Positions 1-9,594 of a stretch of DNA of 64,000 nt are shown piece by piece. The position numbers were made by a program, and so were the translations under genes. The DNA lies in NCBI RefSeq assembly GCF_014194695.1, contig NZ_JACIAH010000001.1, forward strand, positions 868,001 through 932,000. The letters are read 5' to 3'. The notes beneath the pieces were generated by a model. It searched no databases, was not told the DNA's origin, and worked only from the letters and a program-made list of their open reading frames with translations. This DNA is from Rhizobium sp. BK399 (GTDB lineage: Bacteria > Pseudomonadota > Alphaproteobacteria > Rhizobiales > Rhizobiaceae). Every line of letters starts with the position of its first letter. The stretch's first letter is position 1.

Positions 1-236
1 TCCCTCAGTTGATCGAGACTGCCGCCACTGCCTTCCCTCAGCTCCTCCAGATCGACCTTGTAGACCGAAGACAGCTTCAGGAGCAGTTGCACGGTCAGTG
101 GCCGCTGGTTGCGCTCGATAAGGTTGAGATAGGACGGAGAGATCCCGAGCGCCTCGGCCATCGCGGACTGGGTCAAGCCGAGACCGTTTCTAATGCGCCG
201 AACCTTTGGTCCCGCAAAGATCTTGCGCTCCGCCAT
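1..236 (-). CDS. XRE-family transcriptional regulator (partial, C-terminus off the window)
   Basis: The first 78 residues of a helix-turn-helix regulator are visible; the gene runs off the left edge. The start is the ATG at 236. Residues 9-63 form a classic XRE/Cro helix-turn-helix: a GLTQ turn near residue 20, then an SPSYLNLIERNQRPLT stretch at about 33-48. This wording is typical of the ScfR/RamB-like group of short-chain acyl regulators, which carry an IrrE-like C-terminal region not visible here. RamB in actinobacteria controls the glyoxylate shunt. The gene is divergent from aceA, which supports control of isocitrate lyase. Family assignment is good; the target is inferred from position. 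Confidence 0.85.
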   Translation of the reverse strand, partial: MAERKIFAGPKVRRIRNGLGLTQSAMAEALGISPSYLNLIERNQRPLTVQLLLKLSSVYKVDLEELREGSGGSLDQLR

Positions 237-246
237 GTGACAATCC

Positions 247-380
247 TTTACAAAACTTCGACGCGCGACATTTACAATATTTTACAAATTCACAAAGCGA
301 ACCTGTCAAAGCTTTGCATCCTAACTCGTTTTCGCCCGCTATACCATAGATAACTCTGGCTTTTCTCAGGGATTTGTAAA
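247..380. promoter_or_regulatory. Repeated TTTACAAA motifs in the regulator/aceA divergent promoter region
   Basis: The 191-bp gap between the XRE gene and aceA is AT-rich and holds TTTACAAA at 247-254 and 281-288, a shortened TTTACAA at 271-277, and the reverse complement TTTGTAAA at 373-380. Repeated half-sites in both orientations between a regulator and its probable target suggest operator sites. Their use by the XRE protein is inferred. Confidence 0.5.
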
Positions 381-427
381 TTCTGTCAATCATCCAGACC
401 GACCACATAATCTACAAGGAGCATGAG

Positions 428-1717
428 ATGACAGAATTTGACAAGCTGCACCGGGATCTTCCGGCAGGACGTTTCAACGGGGTCGAGCGTCCCTACTCGA
501 TCGATGACGTCAAGCGGCTGCGCGGCTCCGTCGAACTACGCCATACCCTCGCCGAAATGGGCGCCAAGCGGCTGTGGCAACTTCTGCATCAGGATGATTT
601 CGTCAACGCCCTCGGCGCGCTCTCCGGTAATCAGGCGATGCAGATGGTTCGTGCCGGATTGAAGGCAATCTACCTTTCCGGCTGGCAGGTCGCCGCAGAC
701 AGCAATACCGCTTCTGCCATGTACCCGGACCAGTCGCTTTATCCGGCGAACGCCGGGCCAGAGCTTGCCAAGCGGATCAACCGGACCCTGCAGCGCGCCG
801 ACCAGATCGAAACATCAGAGCGGAACGGCCTTTCCGTCGAGACCTGGTTTGCGCCGATCGTCGCCGACGCGGAGGCAGGCTTCGGCGGTCCGCTGAATGC
901 CTTCGAGATCATGAAGGCCTATATCGAAGCCGGTGCCGCCGGCGTCCATTTCGAGGATCAGTTGGCGTCCGAGAAGAAATGCGGCCACCTTGGCGGCAAG
1001 GTCCTGATCCCGACCGCAGCTCATATCCGCAACCTTGACGCGGCTCGCCTCGCAGCCGATGTCATGGGCGTCCCGACGCTCGTCATCGCCCGCACGGACG
1101 CCGAGGCCGCCAAGCTGCTGACCTCAGACATCGATGAACGCGACCAACCCTTTGTCGATTATGATGCCGGTCGCACGGTCGAAGGCTTCTATCAGGTTCG
1201 CAATGGGCTCGAGCCATGCATCGCACGCGCGGTCGCCTATGCACCGCACTGCGATCTCATCTGGTGCGAGACCTCGAAGCCGGATCTCGAGCAGGCGCGC
1301 CGCTTCGCCGAAGGGGTCCACAAGGTGCATCCGGGCAAGCTGCTCGCCTACAACTGCTCGCCGTCGTTCAACTGGAAGAAAAACCTCGATGACGCGACGA
1401 TCGCCAAGTTCCAGCGCGAACTCGGCGCGATGGGTTACAAGTTCCAGTTCATCACGCTTGCCGGCTTCCACCAGTTGAACTTCGGGATGTACGAGCTCGC
1501 CCGCGGCTACAAGGACCGGCAGATGGCCGCCTACTCCGAACTGCAAGAGGCAGAGTTCGCGGCGGAGATTAACGGCTACACCGCGACCAAGCATCAGCGC
1601 GAAGTCGGCACCGGTTACTTCGATGCCGTTTCGATGGCCATCACCGGCGGACGTTCGTCGACCACTGCAATGAAAGAATCCACCGAACACGCACAATTCA
1701 AACCAGCAGCAGAATGA
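428..1717 (+). CDS. aceA: Isocitrate lyase
   Basis: This cytoplasmic enzyme cleaves isocitrate to glyoxylate and succinate, the first step of the glyoxylate shunt needed for growth on acetate or fatty acids. The 429-residue length is normal for the bacterial family. The signature KKCGH lies at residues 183-187, with Cys186 as the catalytic acid. An upstream GW(Q)VAAD segment near 85-91 and a C-terminal [12 protein letters not shown] segment also match. The ATG at 428 follows AAGGAG by six bases; another ATG at 423 is too close to that site. The gene is divergent from an XRE regulator and is followed 22 bases later by a small gene with its own strong ribosome site. Confidence 0.97.
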   Translation: MTEFDKLHRDLPAGRFNGVERPYSIDDVKRLRGSVELRHTLAEMGAKRLWQLLHQDDFVNALGALSGNQAMQMVRAGLKAIYLSGWQVAADSNTASAMYPDQSLYPANAGPELAKRINRTLQRADQIETSERNGLSVETWFAPIVADAEAGFGGPLNAFEIMKAYIEAGAAGVHFEDQLASEKKCGHLGGKVLIPTAAHIRNLDAARLAADVMGVPTLVIARTDAEAAKLLTSDIDERDQPFVDYDAGRTVEGFYQVRNGLEPCIARAVAYAPHCDLIWCETSKPDLEQARRFAEGVHKVHPGKLLAYNCSPSFNWKKNLDDATIAKFQRELGAMGYKFQFITLAGFHQLNFGMYELARGYKDRQMAAYSELQEAEFAAEINGYTATKHQREVGTGYFDAVSMAITGGRSSTTAMKESTEHAQFKPAAE

Positions 1718-1739
1718 ACGCACCAAGGAGGAGAATGCC

Positions 1740-1976
1740 ATGCCCACGCTTGCACGCGTCAAGGAACGCGCTGAAGAACAGTCCACCTGCATGACCCCGG
1801 ATCAGCAGACGATGATCCGCATGCTCGCCAACGACCTGCACCGACTGAACCAATCGGTCATGAAGGCAGTCGATGCCGGCGTTTCCGTCGAGATCGTTCG
1901 CTCGGCGAGACACCATGGTGGCGACGGGAACTGGGGCGACCTTCTGATCCCCGTCATCGTCGCGGGACGCAGCTGA
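1740..1976 (+). CDS. Small conserved hypothetical protein downstream of aceA (78 aa)
   Basis: A 78-residue soluble protein of unknown function starts 22 bases after aceA, behind a strong AAGGAGGAG site ending near 1732, so it is probably co-transcribed with isocitrate lyase. It has no signal peptide or membrane segment. The N-terminal part is helical, with a PDQQTMIRMLANDLHRLNQS stretch at about 20-39. The C-terminal part has an H-H-G-G-D-G-N-W-G-D motif before a hydrophobic end. The two histidines and acidic residues could bind a ligand or metal, but I do not recognise the fold. Position suggests a link to acetate metabolism, which is inference only. Confidence 0.75.
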   Translation: MPTLARVKERAEEQSTCMTPDQQTMIRMLANDLHRLNQSVMKAVDAGVSVEIVRSARHHGGDGNWGDLLIPVIVAGRS

Positions 1977-1995
1977 ACGGCACCGGTCGGCGCCC

Positions 1996-2865
1996 TCAGC
2001 TTCGACTGGGGCGCTTGCCCGCGAAGAGATCGACATAGCTCTTCAGCAATTTCGTCATGCGATCGGCAACGGTCCGGATTTCCGGTCGGTGCCGATCCTC
2101 GTTGTTCATGACGATCCATTGCCGGTGGCGCAGTTCGGGCAACTCGCCACCAAGACGCTGCAGTGCGGGATCGAGGTCACCGACGAAGCACGGCAAGACG
2201 GCCCTACCCGCACCGGCTCTGACCAACTCCGGAAGGGAGCGCGGACGGTTGACTGTCGCAACGATCGAACCGGCTGCATTGCGATGCGGCCAGCGGAGAT
2301 AGTTCGAGATCGCTTCCTCTTCGGCGACCGCCACCCACCGTTCTTCGGCGCCGTCAGCATTGCGCCTCGTGTAAACTGCATAGGCCACCTCGCCGAGCAG
2401 GCGTGCTGCGAGGTTGCTTTCTTCCGGCTCGAAAGCGCGGATGCCGATATCGCTTTCCCTGTAATTGAGGTTGGCGCGCGCTTCGCCGATGGTCAGCGAG
2501 ACGGCAAAGGCATCGCCGGGCTTGCGGATCGCTGCGAAGTTGTCCGTCAGGAGCCAGGCCACCCAGGTGCCTGCAGCCACCCTTACCGTGGCGCCGACGC
2601 TGCCCGCCTGCCGCCAGGCGTCGACCTTGCGGGCCGCAGCCTCCATGTCCTGCAGATGTTCCAGCAGGACCTGGCCGTCCACAGTGAGGCCGTATCCCGT
2701 CTGGCTGCGGATGAAGAGAGCCTTGCCGATCTCATGTTCAAGATCGAGCATGCGGCGACCGATCGTGGCCGGACTGAGCCCACTCGACGTGCTGGCGCCC
2801 GTCAGCCCGCCGAAGCGCGCGACCTGCACGAATAATTGAAAGGAATCCCATTGAGTGTTTTTCAT
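1996..2865 (-). CDS. LysR-family transcriptional regulator
   Basis: A 289-residue LysR-type regulator. The N-terminal winged helix-turn-helix covers about residues 5-64 (WDSFQLFVQVARFGGLTGAS, then a recognition helix with SPATIGRRMLDLE). A linker helix and a ligand-binding domain follow from about residue 90. The effector domain is somewhat divergent, so I cannot name a co-inducer. The gene converges on the small aceA-linked gene, leaving only 19 bases between stop codons. Upstream of it a short plus-strand reading frame begins near 2954, which may be a divergent target. The ATG at 2865 has no strong ribosome site. Confidence 0.9.
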   Translation of the reverse strand: MKNTQWDSFQLFVQVARFGGLTGASTSSGLSPATIGRRMLDLEHEIGKALFIRSQTGYGLTVDGQVLLEHLQDMEAAARKVDAWRQAGSVGATVRVAAGTWVAWLLTDNFAAIRKPGDAFAVSLTIGEARANLNYRESDIGIRAFEPEESNLAARLLGEVAYAVYTRRNADGAEERWVAVAEEEAISNYLRWPHRNAAGSIVATVNRPRSLPELVRAGAGRAVLPCFVGDLDPALQRLGGELPELRHRQWIVMNNEDRHRPEIRTVADRMTKLLKSYVDLFAGKRPSRS

Positions 2866-2953
2866 GAGTGAAAAACATAGTGAGAGAATTCCCGTTTATA
2901 AAGCAAATTCCGGGGAATAACTAAGGTGATGCCCAAGATTGAAGGACATCGCC

Positions 2954-3187
2954 ATGATTACTCTCATCGCCATCGCACAGATTGCGGATCTGCTGAACGA
3001 CAGTCGTGACAAGTATTCGGCAAAAGCCGAAAGCGAATTCTACGAGAGCGTCGGCAACTCCAGTATGGTCCGCTTCGCGGCCTTCCTCATGTCCCCCCGG
3101 CTAAACCGCGGGACGCTTCGCCCCCGAGGAAAGGACTCCTGCCGATCCGGACAGATCGGTCACGCCGCCTGCCTTGCGCGGTCATAA
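2954..3187 (+). CDS. Possible small protein (77 aa) divergent from the LysR gene
   Basis: A 77-codon frame starts at ATG 2954, behind a weak GAAGGA, and overlaps the last 28 bases of the convergent chemoreceptor gene. The first half ([28 protein letters not shown]) reads like a real helical protein. The second half is arginine- and proline-rich and less convincing, so either the real stop has been lost or the frame is spurious. Divergence from a LysR regulator is the usual layout of a regulator and its target. No family is recognised and support is modest. Confidence 0.3.
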   Translation: MITLIAIAQIADLLNDSRDKYSAKAESEFYESVGNSSMVRFAAFLMSPRLNRGTLRPRGKDSCRSGQIGHAACLARS

Positions 3188-5001
3188 TCCTGGGCGGCTT
3201 CGAACCGGAACTGCTGTACCAACGTCATCAAAGCATCAGCTTCGTTGGCAAGTTTCCTGCTCGCCTCCGTGGTTTCCTCGACCATCGCAGCGTTCTGCTG
3301 CGTCATCTGGTCCATCGCATTGACGGCCCCATTGACCTCCTGCAGAGCGGCTGATTGATCCTGGCTTGCCGTCGCGATCGTTTCAACGTGGCTGCTGATC
3401 GCAACGATCTCCTGGCTGATCGTTGCAAGCACGGCACCGGTCTTCTGCACGAGGCCCGAGCCTGCCATAACCTCACGCGTCGACTTCTCGATCAGCCCCT
3501 TGATTTCGCGCGCCGCGTCGGCGGAGCGCTGTGCAAGCTCGCGCACCTCCTGCGCGACCACGGCAAAGCCCTTGCCCGCCTCGCCGGCCCGAGCCGCCTC
3601 GATACCGGCGTTCAGCGCCAAAAGGTTGGTCTGGAACGCAATATCATCGATGACTTCGATAATTTGTTCGATCTGCTTCGATGCCTCTTCGATGCGGTTC
3701 ATCGCCGCGACCGCGTCGCTGACGACTGCGCCCGAACTATCGGCATTCTTCTTGGTCGCGGACACGGCCTCGTTCGCTTCGCGTGCACGCACCGCGGACG
3801 ATTTGACGGTCACGGTGATTTGCTCAACTGCAGCTGCGGTCTCCTCCAGGTTAGCGGCCTGTGCTTCCGTGCGCTTCGAAAGCTCGTCGGCAGAGGCCAG
3901 CATGGCACCGGAGTTGTTCTGGATCGAAGCGGTGTTGTCGCGAATGCGTGCCAACGTTTCCTGCAGCCGAACGAGGGAGGCATTAAAGTCGACACGGAGC
4001 TGCTCGAGGCGACCGACAAATGGTGTCTGGATCGTCTGCGAAACGTCGCCCCCCGCCAGGCGCCCCAGGCCTACAGCCAGCTGGTTGACGGCGAAGTCGA
4101 TCTGGCCGTCGAGCGCGCGCTTCTCGGCGTCGTTGCGGGCACGCTCATCGTCGCTGAGTTGCCGCTGTTCCGCGGCTTGCACCTCCAGCGTCTGACGGGC
4201 GCGCGCATTGTCGCGGAACAGCGCGAGTGCGCGTCCGATCGCACCGAATTCGTTTTGCTTCTCCACGCAAGGGATCGGCCCGTTGAGATTACCGTCGGAA
4301 ATCGTGTGAATGGTTGCGGTCAGCGCCTCCAGCGGCCTGATGGACGCGCGGATCGCGAAGTAGGCCACCACGCCGACCAGCAGCAAAACTGCGACGCCGA
4401 CACCGGCCACCAGCATCAGCAGCTGCTGCAGGCTGCTGTAGTAGACCTCCATCGGGATGCCGATGAACAGGATCCCGACGTTCGAACCAGCCGTGTTCTT
4501 CACCGGGAAATAGCCCGTCATGAATTTGCGACCGAAAAGGTCAGCGGGACCGTAGTAGGCCTCACCCTTGGCCAACACCGCTTGCGCCGGATGATCCGTG
4601 GCAAGCTTCGTGCCGACAGCGCGGTCGCCGTTCTCTTTCTTGACGTTGGTGGAGACGCGGACGTAGTCGCCGCCCTGGCGCTCAAAGACGGTGGCAACGC
4701 CGGCGATCGATTGTGCCGTGCGATCGACCAGCACGTGATCGCCGAGTGAAGGAAGCTTCTCTTCTGTCACACTCGCAAGCTCATTGTTGCTGACGTCCAC
4801 CCTCACTCCGGCATCGCTCGCGCCGTAGAGAACCGCCATCGTCCGGCTCGCGTCCTTTGCGTCGGAAACGGCGCTCGCCATCACGTAGGCGCTCAGATTG
4901 TAGTAGGTGACGCAGACGATCGCCGCGGTGCTGAAGGCGAGTAGAACAAGTGTGATGGCAACGATCTGACGTACGATGGAAGCCGAGAACAGGCGCAGCA
5001 T
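3160..5001 (-). CDS. Methyl-accepting chemotaxis protein with single-Cache periplasmic domain
   Basis: An inner-membrane chemoreceptor that reports ligand binding to CheA/CheW. From the chosen start (613 aa): TM1 at about 11-32; periplasmic domain 33-192 with a Cache_3/Cache_2-like pattern ([10 protein letters not shown], then [12 protein letters not shown] and VGILFIGIP); TM2 at 194-217; HAMP; then a long signalling hairpin whose tip is the invariant [20 protein letters not shown] stretch. The start at 5001 is preferred because AGGGGA lies six bases upstream; the in-frame ATGs at 5019 and 5028 have none. The C-terminus lacks the NWETF-type pentapeptide that recruits CheR and CheB. It sits in tandem with a second receptor gene. 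Confidence 0.92.
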   Translation of the reverse strand: MLRLFSASIVRQIVAITLVLLAFSTAAIVCVTYYNLSAYVMASAVSDAKDASRTMAVLYGASDAGVRVDVSNNELASVTEEKLPSLGDHVLVDRTAQSIAGVATVFERQGGDYVRVSTNVKKENGDRAVGTKLATDHPAQAVLAKGEAYYGPADLFGRKFMTGYFPVKNTAGSNVGILFIGIPMEVYYSSLQQLLMLVAGVGVAVLLLVGVVAYFAIRASIRPLEALTATIHTISDGNLNGPIPCVEKQNEFGAIGRALALFRDNARARQTLEVQAAEQRQLSDDERARNDAEKRALDGQIDFAVNQLAVGLGRLAGGDVSQTIQTPFVGRLEQLRVDFNASLVRLQETLARIRDNTASIQNNSGAMLASADELSKRTEAQAANLEETAAAVEQITVTVKSSAVRAREANEAVSATKKNADSSGAVVSDAVAAMNRIEEASKQIEQIIEVIDDIAFQTNLLALNAGIEAARAGEAGKGFAVVAQEVRELAQRSADAAREIKGLIEKSTREVMAGSGLVQKTGAVLATISQEIVAISSHVETIATASQDQSAALQEVNGAVNAMDQMTQQNAAMVEETTEASRKLANEADALMTLVQQFRFEAAQDYDRARQAA

Positions 5002-5118
5002 AGATATCCCCTGAGACATGAGCCTCATGGGTTAGCGCTAAAAATTTAAGGAAAGTCTTCAAAAAATTGACAATTGTCAAAAATTTGAAAAAGGCACGCA
5101 ACCGATCGAGAAACAGAA

Positions 5119-5142
5119 AGGGCCCCGGAATACCGGGGCCCT
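5119..5142 (-). terminator. Rho-independent terminator downstream of the large chemoreceptor gene
   Basis: A perfect 10-bp stem (AGGGCCCCGG / CCGGGGCCCT) with an AATA loop lies 26 bases past the stop codon of the 5168-7696 gene. On the minus strand it is followed by TTTCTGTTTCTC. It should separate the two chemoreceptor transcripts. Confidence 0.85.
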
Positions 5143-5167
5143 CAAAGCGCTTGTGCCTGCGGTCGCT

Positions 5168-7696
5168 TTATGCGGCGCGATAGACCGCCGGCTGCGCGTC
5201 GCCATCAATCTTGAACTGCTGGATGAGCCGCAGCAGCGAATCCGCCTCGACGGCAAGCTCGCGACTTGCCGCAGTGGTCTCTTCCACCATCGCGGCGTTC
5301 TGCTGCGTCATCTGATCCATCTGGTTGACGGTCGCATTGACTTCCTGCAGGGCGTTCGACTGATCGTGGCTTGCACGCGCGATCGTCTCGACATGCTGAC
5401 TGATCGTGACGATCTGGGCGCTGATCTTTGCGAGCACCGTGCCGGTCTCCTGCACGAACTGCGAACCGGAACTGACCTCTGTCGTCGACTTGTTGATGAG
5501 CCCCTTGATCTCCTGCGCTGCGGCAGCGGAGCGCTGCGCCAACTCACGCACTTCCATCGCGACGACGGCGAAGCCCTTGCCGGCTTCACCGGCACGCGCA
5601 GCTTCGATTCCGGCGTTGAGAGCCAGCAGGTTGGTCTGGAAGGCGATCTCGTCGATGACGCCGATGATCTGTTCGATCTGGCGGGACGCCCCTTCGATCC
5701 GGCCCATCGCGTCGATGGCGTTGCTGACGACGACTGCCGAGTCGTCGGCGCTGCGCTTGGCCTGGCGGACGATTTGGTCCGCATCCTTGGCTCGCTCCGC
5801 GGAAGACCGGACCGTCACCGTGATCTGTTCAACCGCAGCAGCGGTCTCTTCCAGCGAGGCAGCCTGCTGCTCGGTGCGCTTGGAGAGATCTTCCGCCGAC
5901 TGGGCCATCTGGTTGCCATTGCCCTGGATCATCTCGACGTTATCGCGGATCTGGCTCATCGTCGCCTGCAGGCGCATCATCGAACCGTTGAAATCCTGGC
6001 GAAGCTGTTCAAGGCGGCCGATGAACGGCGTCTCGATCGTGGTCGAAATGTCGCCCTGCGACATCCGTTCGAGGCCGGACGCGAGCGCGTTGACGGCAAA
6101 CTCGATCTGGCGGTCCATCTCCCGCTTCTCGGCATCGTTGCACTGGCGCTCATGCTCGGCTGCGGCGCGCTCTTCCTCACTCTGCTCCTCGATACGGATT
6201 TTGGAGATCGCGTTCTCCTTGAAGATACCGAGCGCGCGAGCCATGTCGCCGATTTCGTCGTGCCGCAGATGGCCCGAGATGTTGGTATCGAGAACGCCGT
6301 CGGCAATGCGACGCATCGCTGCGGTGATCTGGCCGATCGGGCGCTGCAGCGTCAGAACAAGCGCGATGCCGCCGATGATCGAGACGAGAATGCCGAGGCC
6401 GGTCGTCAGCACCGAGATGCCGTTTGCCTGCGTGCGTTCGGCACCGGCGCTCTGCTTTTGCAGCTCGGCGAAGGTTGTCAGCTGGCCCCAGACAGCATCG
6501 AGTTGCTGGCGAGCGGAAGCGTAGTCGGCAACGCGCTGGTTGATCGTGTCGACCAGGCTCTGGGCATCCTTGTCCATGGAGGCAAGGGCTGGCGACATCG
6601 CAGCGACGATGTCTTCCGCGAAGTTCATGCCTTTCGCACTGGCAAGCAGGGTGTTGAGGTTGGTGCCGAGCGTCGCGATCTCCTGGTGCAGGCGAACGCG
6701 GTTTTCCTTGCCCGGCTTCGCGGCGAATTCGCCCAGAACGAGTTGCAGCGAGTAGATCGCGCTCTCCAGACGGCGCGTGTCTTCGAGAACCGAGTTCGTC
6801 TGCGCAATGCGGCTGTCCAGCTCGACGAAGGTCGTCGTCGCTTCACGCATCATCTGCGTTGCCGTCAGCTGAGTATAGGTCGACATCTGACGAAAGCGGG
6901 ACACGAGCCGACCGAGATTGGCAATCGCCTCATCGGTGCCGGCGTCGGCGGCAGTCGCCTGCGCCTTGACGTCGCTAATCGTCTGCGAAAGCGACTGCGT
7001 CATGCTCTTCTGGTTCTGCGGCACGGAAATCTCGATCAGGCGCTGAGCCTTGGCGATCGCAGGAATGGCATCGGTTACGACCTTGAGCTTGTCAGCTGGC
7101 AGTTGGGCCTTGTTGAAGTCGCCCATAACGGTCGCCAGCGTATCGCCGCCCTTCAGCAGACGATCCGCCGCGCGCAGCGTCGCCGTGGCGTTGCCCTCGT
7201 CCTTGCGGATGTTTTCCTCAAGCTGCTGGGCATCGTAGTTGACGTTGAAGCGGCTGGTAATCATTACCTTCTGCGCGTCGTCGATCGACTTGCGCAGGGC
7301 AAGTTCCTGCTCATGCAGGGTCCAGAGCTTGCCGACAGTATCGGAAATCCCCGAGGTGCCATCTGTCGCGGCCCGCAGGTTGTCGCGGCCACCATTATCG
7401 CCGATCTGCTTCAGCGTCGCGTTCAGCGTGCCTTGCTGTGTCTTGATGTCCCCGTAAAGCTTGTCACGGGCTTCCTGGCTGGTGATTTGCAGGAAATCGT
7501 CCATGGAGCCGTAAAGATCCTTGAACCCGCTCAGCGACTGCAGCACGCTATTGGAGATTTCCATGCGTCCTTGCAGCATGCCCGAAGCATAAAGCCCCGT
7601 CAGGCCGACTGCCGAAATGCTGACAACGAACGGCAACACAAAAATCAGGACCTTGGTTTTGATCCTGAAGCGGGAAAGAATCTTATCAATCAACAT
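5168..7696 (-). CDS. mcpZ: Methyl-accepting chemotaxis protein with very large helical periplasmic domain (McpZ-like)
   Basis: From the ATG at 7696 this chemoreceptor has 842 residues. TM1 is at about 14-36, a periplasmic region of roughly 390 residues spans 37-426, TM2 is at 427-449, and HAMP and a standard signalling hairpin follow. The periplasmic part is almost all amphipathic helix with no Cache or PAS pattern. That fits Sinorhizobium meliloti McpZ, which has an unusually large helical sensor region and, as I recall, lies near aceA. The upstream ATG at 7762 would place a polar segment before TM1, so 7696 is preferred; its ribosome site (GGAAGG, then GGAA) is modest. No CheR/CheB-binding pentapeptide ends the protein. 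The ligand cannot be read from sequence. Confidence 0.9.
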   Translation of the reverse strand: MLIDKILSRFRIKTKVLIFVLPFVVSISAVGLTGLYASGMLQGRMEISNSVLQSLSGFKDLYGSMDDFLQITSQEARDKLYGDIKTQQGTLNATLKQIGDNGGRDNLRAATDGTSGISDTVGKLWTLHEQELALRKSIDDAQKVMITSRFNVNYDAQQLEENIRKDEGNATATLRAADRLLKGGDTLATVMGDFNKAQLPADKLKVVTDAIPAIAKAQRLIEISVPQNQKSMTQSLSQTISDVKAQATAADAGTDEAIANLGRLVSRFRQMSTYTQLTATQMMREATTTFVELDSRIAQTNSVLEDTRRLESAIYSLQLVLGEFAAKPGKENRVRLHQEIATLGTNLNTLLASAKGMNFAEDIVAAMSPALASMDKDAQSLVDTINQRVADYASARQQLDAVWGQLTTFAELQKQSAGAERTQANGISVLTTGLGILVSIIGGIALVLTLQRPIGQITAAMRRIADGVLDTNISGHLRHDEIGDMARALGIFKENAISKIRIEEQSEEERAAAEHERQCNDAEKREMDRQIEFAVNALASGLERMSQGDISTTIETPFIGRLEQLRQDFNGSMMRLQATMSQIRDNVEMIQGNGNQMAQSAEDLSKRTEQQAASLEETAAAVEQITVTVRSSAERAKDADQIVRQAKRSADDSAVVVSNAIDAMGRIEGASRQIEQIIGVIDEIAFQTNLLALNAGIEAARAGEAGKGFAVVAMEVRELAQRSAAAAQEIKGLINKSTTEVSSGSQFVQETGTVLAKISAQIVTISQHVETIARASHDQSNALQEVNATVNQMDQMTQQNAAMVEETTAASRELAVEADSLLRLIQQFKIDGDAQPAVYRAA

Positions 7697-7994
7697 GGCG
7701 GTTCCGGCCTTCCATACACCACTCCTCCCGCCAGCCGCCTGATGGGCGCCGACCGAGTGCATTGAGCTGCTTAAATTGGAACAATTGGAGTCCCGGCCGG
7801 GACCGGGCGGCAGTCATTGCCAACTCGCTTCACGCGCATGCGTAAGCGCCCAAATTATTGAGCGAATGTTGCAGAGGATGTCTTAATTTTCGGATAAGCG
7901 AAAACTATGGAAAAGCGCATTCAAATCGATTTATCCGCGCGATAGCCAGCGGGACAAACTACTTCATGCAGCCGCCAAAAGAACTCGGGGGATG
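7697..7994. other. Non-coding stretch upstream of the large chemoreceptor gene
   Basis: About 300 bases with no convincing gene. It must hold the minus-strand promoter of the chemoreceptor and the end of the small gene at 7995-8138. A short plus-strand frame at 7858-8061 has no ribosome site and an unconvincing composition. I see no clear repeat or hairpin. Confidence 0.5.
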
Positions 7995-8138
7995 TCAGAG
8001 CCAACGTGCGAGGAGAAGAGCGGCCACAGCGGCCAACGCGCTGGCAGAGATGACGAGATAACGCAAGGCAACGAGCTTTTTGTCCGGCTTAGCCTGGGCG
8101 ATTGCAATGGCGCGTGCGCGTCGAGCGTTCTTGTTCAT
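7995..8138 (-). CDS. 47-aa single-pass membrane protein (small ORF)
   Basis: A 47-codon frame from ATG 8138 to TGA 7995. The first 25 residues are strongly basic (MNKNARRARAIAIAQAKPDKK); the rest is one hydrophobic helix (about 26-45) ending in a charged ARWL. The topology is a positively charged cytoplasmic head followed by one membrane anchor. A GAGG sits about nine bases upstream of the start. It stands alone between the chemoreceptor and flavoprotein genes, on the same strand as both. I know no named family. Composition and start site make it a plausible real small protein, not certain. Confidence 0.55.
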   Translation of the reverse strand: MNKNARRARAIAIAQAKPDKKLVALRYLVISASALAAVAALLLARWL

Positions 8139-8287
8139 TTGCAGAACCTCACTTCATCTCTGGCATAACAATCCAACAAAACGTCTTGCTGGTAAAGCTT
8201 TATTTAGGAAGCGCTTTTCCAACTGTTCATGAGGCAGGATGGCGCACCCAGTTTAAGAACTCTTGAATCGGCCAGATAGTTTCACGT

Positions 8288-9475
8288 CTACAAAGATTCG
8301 CCGGCAATAAAGCCAGACGCCCAGGCCCATTGAAAATTATAGCCGCCGAGCCAGCCGGTTACATCGACGCATTCGCCGATAAAATAGAGGCCCGGAACCT
8401 CCTTCGCCGCCATGGTCCGGGAGTCGAGTGCCGCGGTATCGATGCCGCCAAGCGTCACTTCGGCGGTTCTGTACCCTTCCGAACCCGATGGCTTGATCTT
8501 CCAGCTCTGCACGGCCTCGGCGAGGCGCAGCAGCGTCTTGTCGGAAAGGTCCGCCATGTGGCCGACAATACCCTCCCGGTCAGTCAGGTGTTGCGCGAGT
8601 CGCTTGGGGAGTATCTCGGCCAGCGCCGTCTGAGCGGACTGCCGACCGTTTGCCCTCTTCGCCGCCTTCAAATGCTCAAGGAGATCAATGTCGGGCTCGA
8701 TGTCGACGGTGATATCGTCGCCCTCGCGCCAATAGGATGAAATCTGCAGGATCGCGGGGCCGCTCAGGCCGCGGTGCGTGAACAACAGCGCTTCGCGAAA
8801 GGCGGTCTTGCCGTGGCGTATTTCGGCGGGTGCGGATATCCCCGATAGTTCGGAAAGATTTTCGAGCGTGGCCTGATCCATGGTCAGTGGTACGAGGCCA
8901 GGCCGCGTCTCCACCAGAGGAAGGCCGAACTGCTCGGCGATACGATAGGCGAGGCCGGTCGCACCCATCTTCGGGATCGACTTGCCGCCGGTCGCAATGA
9001 CCAGCGAGCGGCATTCGTATGTACTCTCCGACGTCGCGATACGAAAGCCCTCGTCGCTTTTCTCGACATCAACGATCTCGGTACGCAGATGCAGAGCTGC
9101 GCCTGCGGCCTGCATCTCGTCGAGAAGCATCCGGATAACATCCTTGGCGGTGTCATCGCAGAATAGCTGCCCAAGCGTCTTCTCATGCCAGGCGATCCGG
9201 TGGCGATCGACCATGGCGATGAAATCCGATGGCGTGAAACGCGCCAGCGCCGACTTGCAGAAATGCGGATTGGCGGAGAGGAAGCTCTTCGGGCTGGTAT
9301 GAATGTTGGTAAAGTTGCAGCGCCCGCCACCCGAAATGCGGATCTTCTCGCCCGGCGACTTCGCATGATCGAGAACGATGACCGAGCGGCCGCGCTGAGC
9401 GGCGCGAATGGCGCACATCATGCCGGCGGCGCCCGCGCCGAGGACGATCACATCGCATTTTCGCTGCAAAACCAC
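8288..9475 (-). CDS. HI0933/YhiN-family flavoprotein (NAD(P)/FAD-dependent oxidoreductase)
   Basis: A 395-residue protein of the HI0933-like flavoprotein family, of unknown substrate. The N-terminal Rossmann motif VIVLGAGAAGMMCAIRAA (about 10-27) binds FAD. The family pattern GEKIRISGGGRCNFTN follows at about 43-58. The C-terminal block has GLYFIGECVDVTGWLGGYNFQWAWASG, where the second FAD contact and the Gly-Gly-Tyr-Asn signature lie. Members are reduced flavoproteins found across bacteria, some annotated as tRNA-modification or BaiN-like enzymes, without a settled role. The gene is monocistronic and divergent from the glutamine-synthetase-like gene. Confidence 0.92.
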   Translation of the reverse strand: MVLQRKCDVIVLGAGAAGMMCAIRAAQRGRSVIVLDHAKSPGEKIRISGGGRCNFTNIHTSPKSFLSANPHFCKSALARFTPSDFIAMVDRHRIAWHEKTLGQLFCDDTAKDVIRMLLDEMQAAGAALHLRTEIVDVEKSDEGFRIATSESTYECRSLVIATGGKSIPKMGATGLAYRIAEQFGLPLVETRPGLVPLTMDQATLENLSELSGISAPAEIRHGKTAFREALLFTHRGLSGPAILQISSYWREGDDITVDIEPDIDLLEHLKAAKRANGRQSAQTALAEILPKRLAQHLTDREGIVGHMADLSDKTLLRLAEAVQSWKIKPSGSEGYRTAEVTLGGIDTAALDSRTMAAKEVPGLYFIGECVDVTGWLGGYNFQWAWASGFIAGESL

Positions 9476-9594
9476 TTCCCTTGTCGAAAGGCGTCTTCTT
9501 TTTCCATCATTGGGCGAAAGTCAACGTGCCACCCTCTCGCCAATTGCCAAACTCCGGTTATGATGCCGCCACGATCAACGCAAACCGGTGTGTC

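Noticed and set aside
20..353. Plus-strand frame over the XRE regulator and aceA promoter
   Set aside because: It lies opposite the XRE helix-turn-helix and continues into AT-rich regulatory DNA; no protein family is visible.
1990..2014. GC-rich inverted repeat (GCGCCC/GGGCGC) between the 78-aa gene and the LysR gene
   Set aside because: The stem is only six bases, extends into the LysR coding end and lacks a T-run, so I do not call it a terminator.
5153..7765. An 870-codon plus-strand frame opposite the large chemoreceptor gene
   Set aside because: It is the antisense of a gene with strong chemoreceptor motifs. Long antisense frames are common in GC-rich codon-biased DNA, and its translation is Arg/Asp/Leu-rich with no family pattern.
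7858..8061. A 67-codon plus-strand frame upstream of the chemoreceptor
   Set aside because: No ribosome site and an unconvincing composition; it overlaps the better small membrane-protein frame on the other strand.
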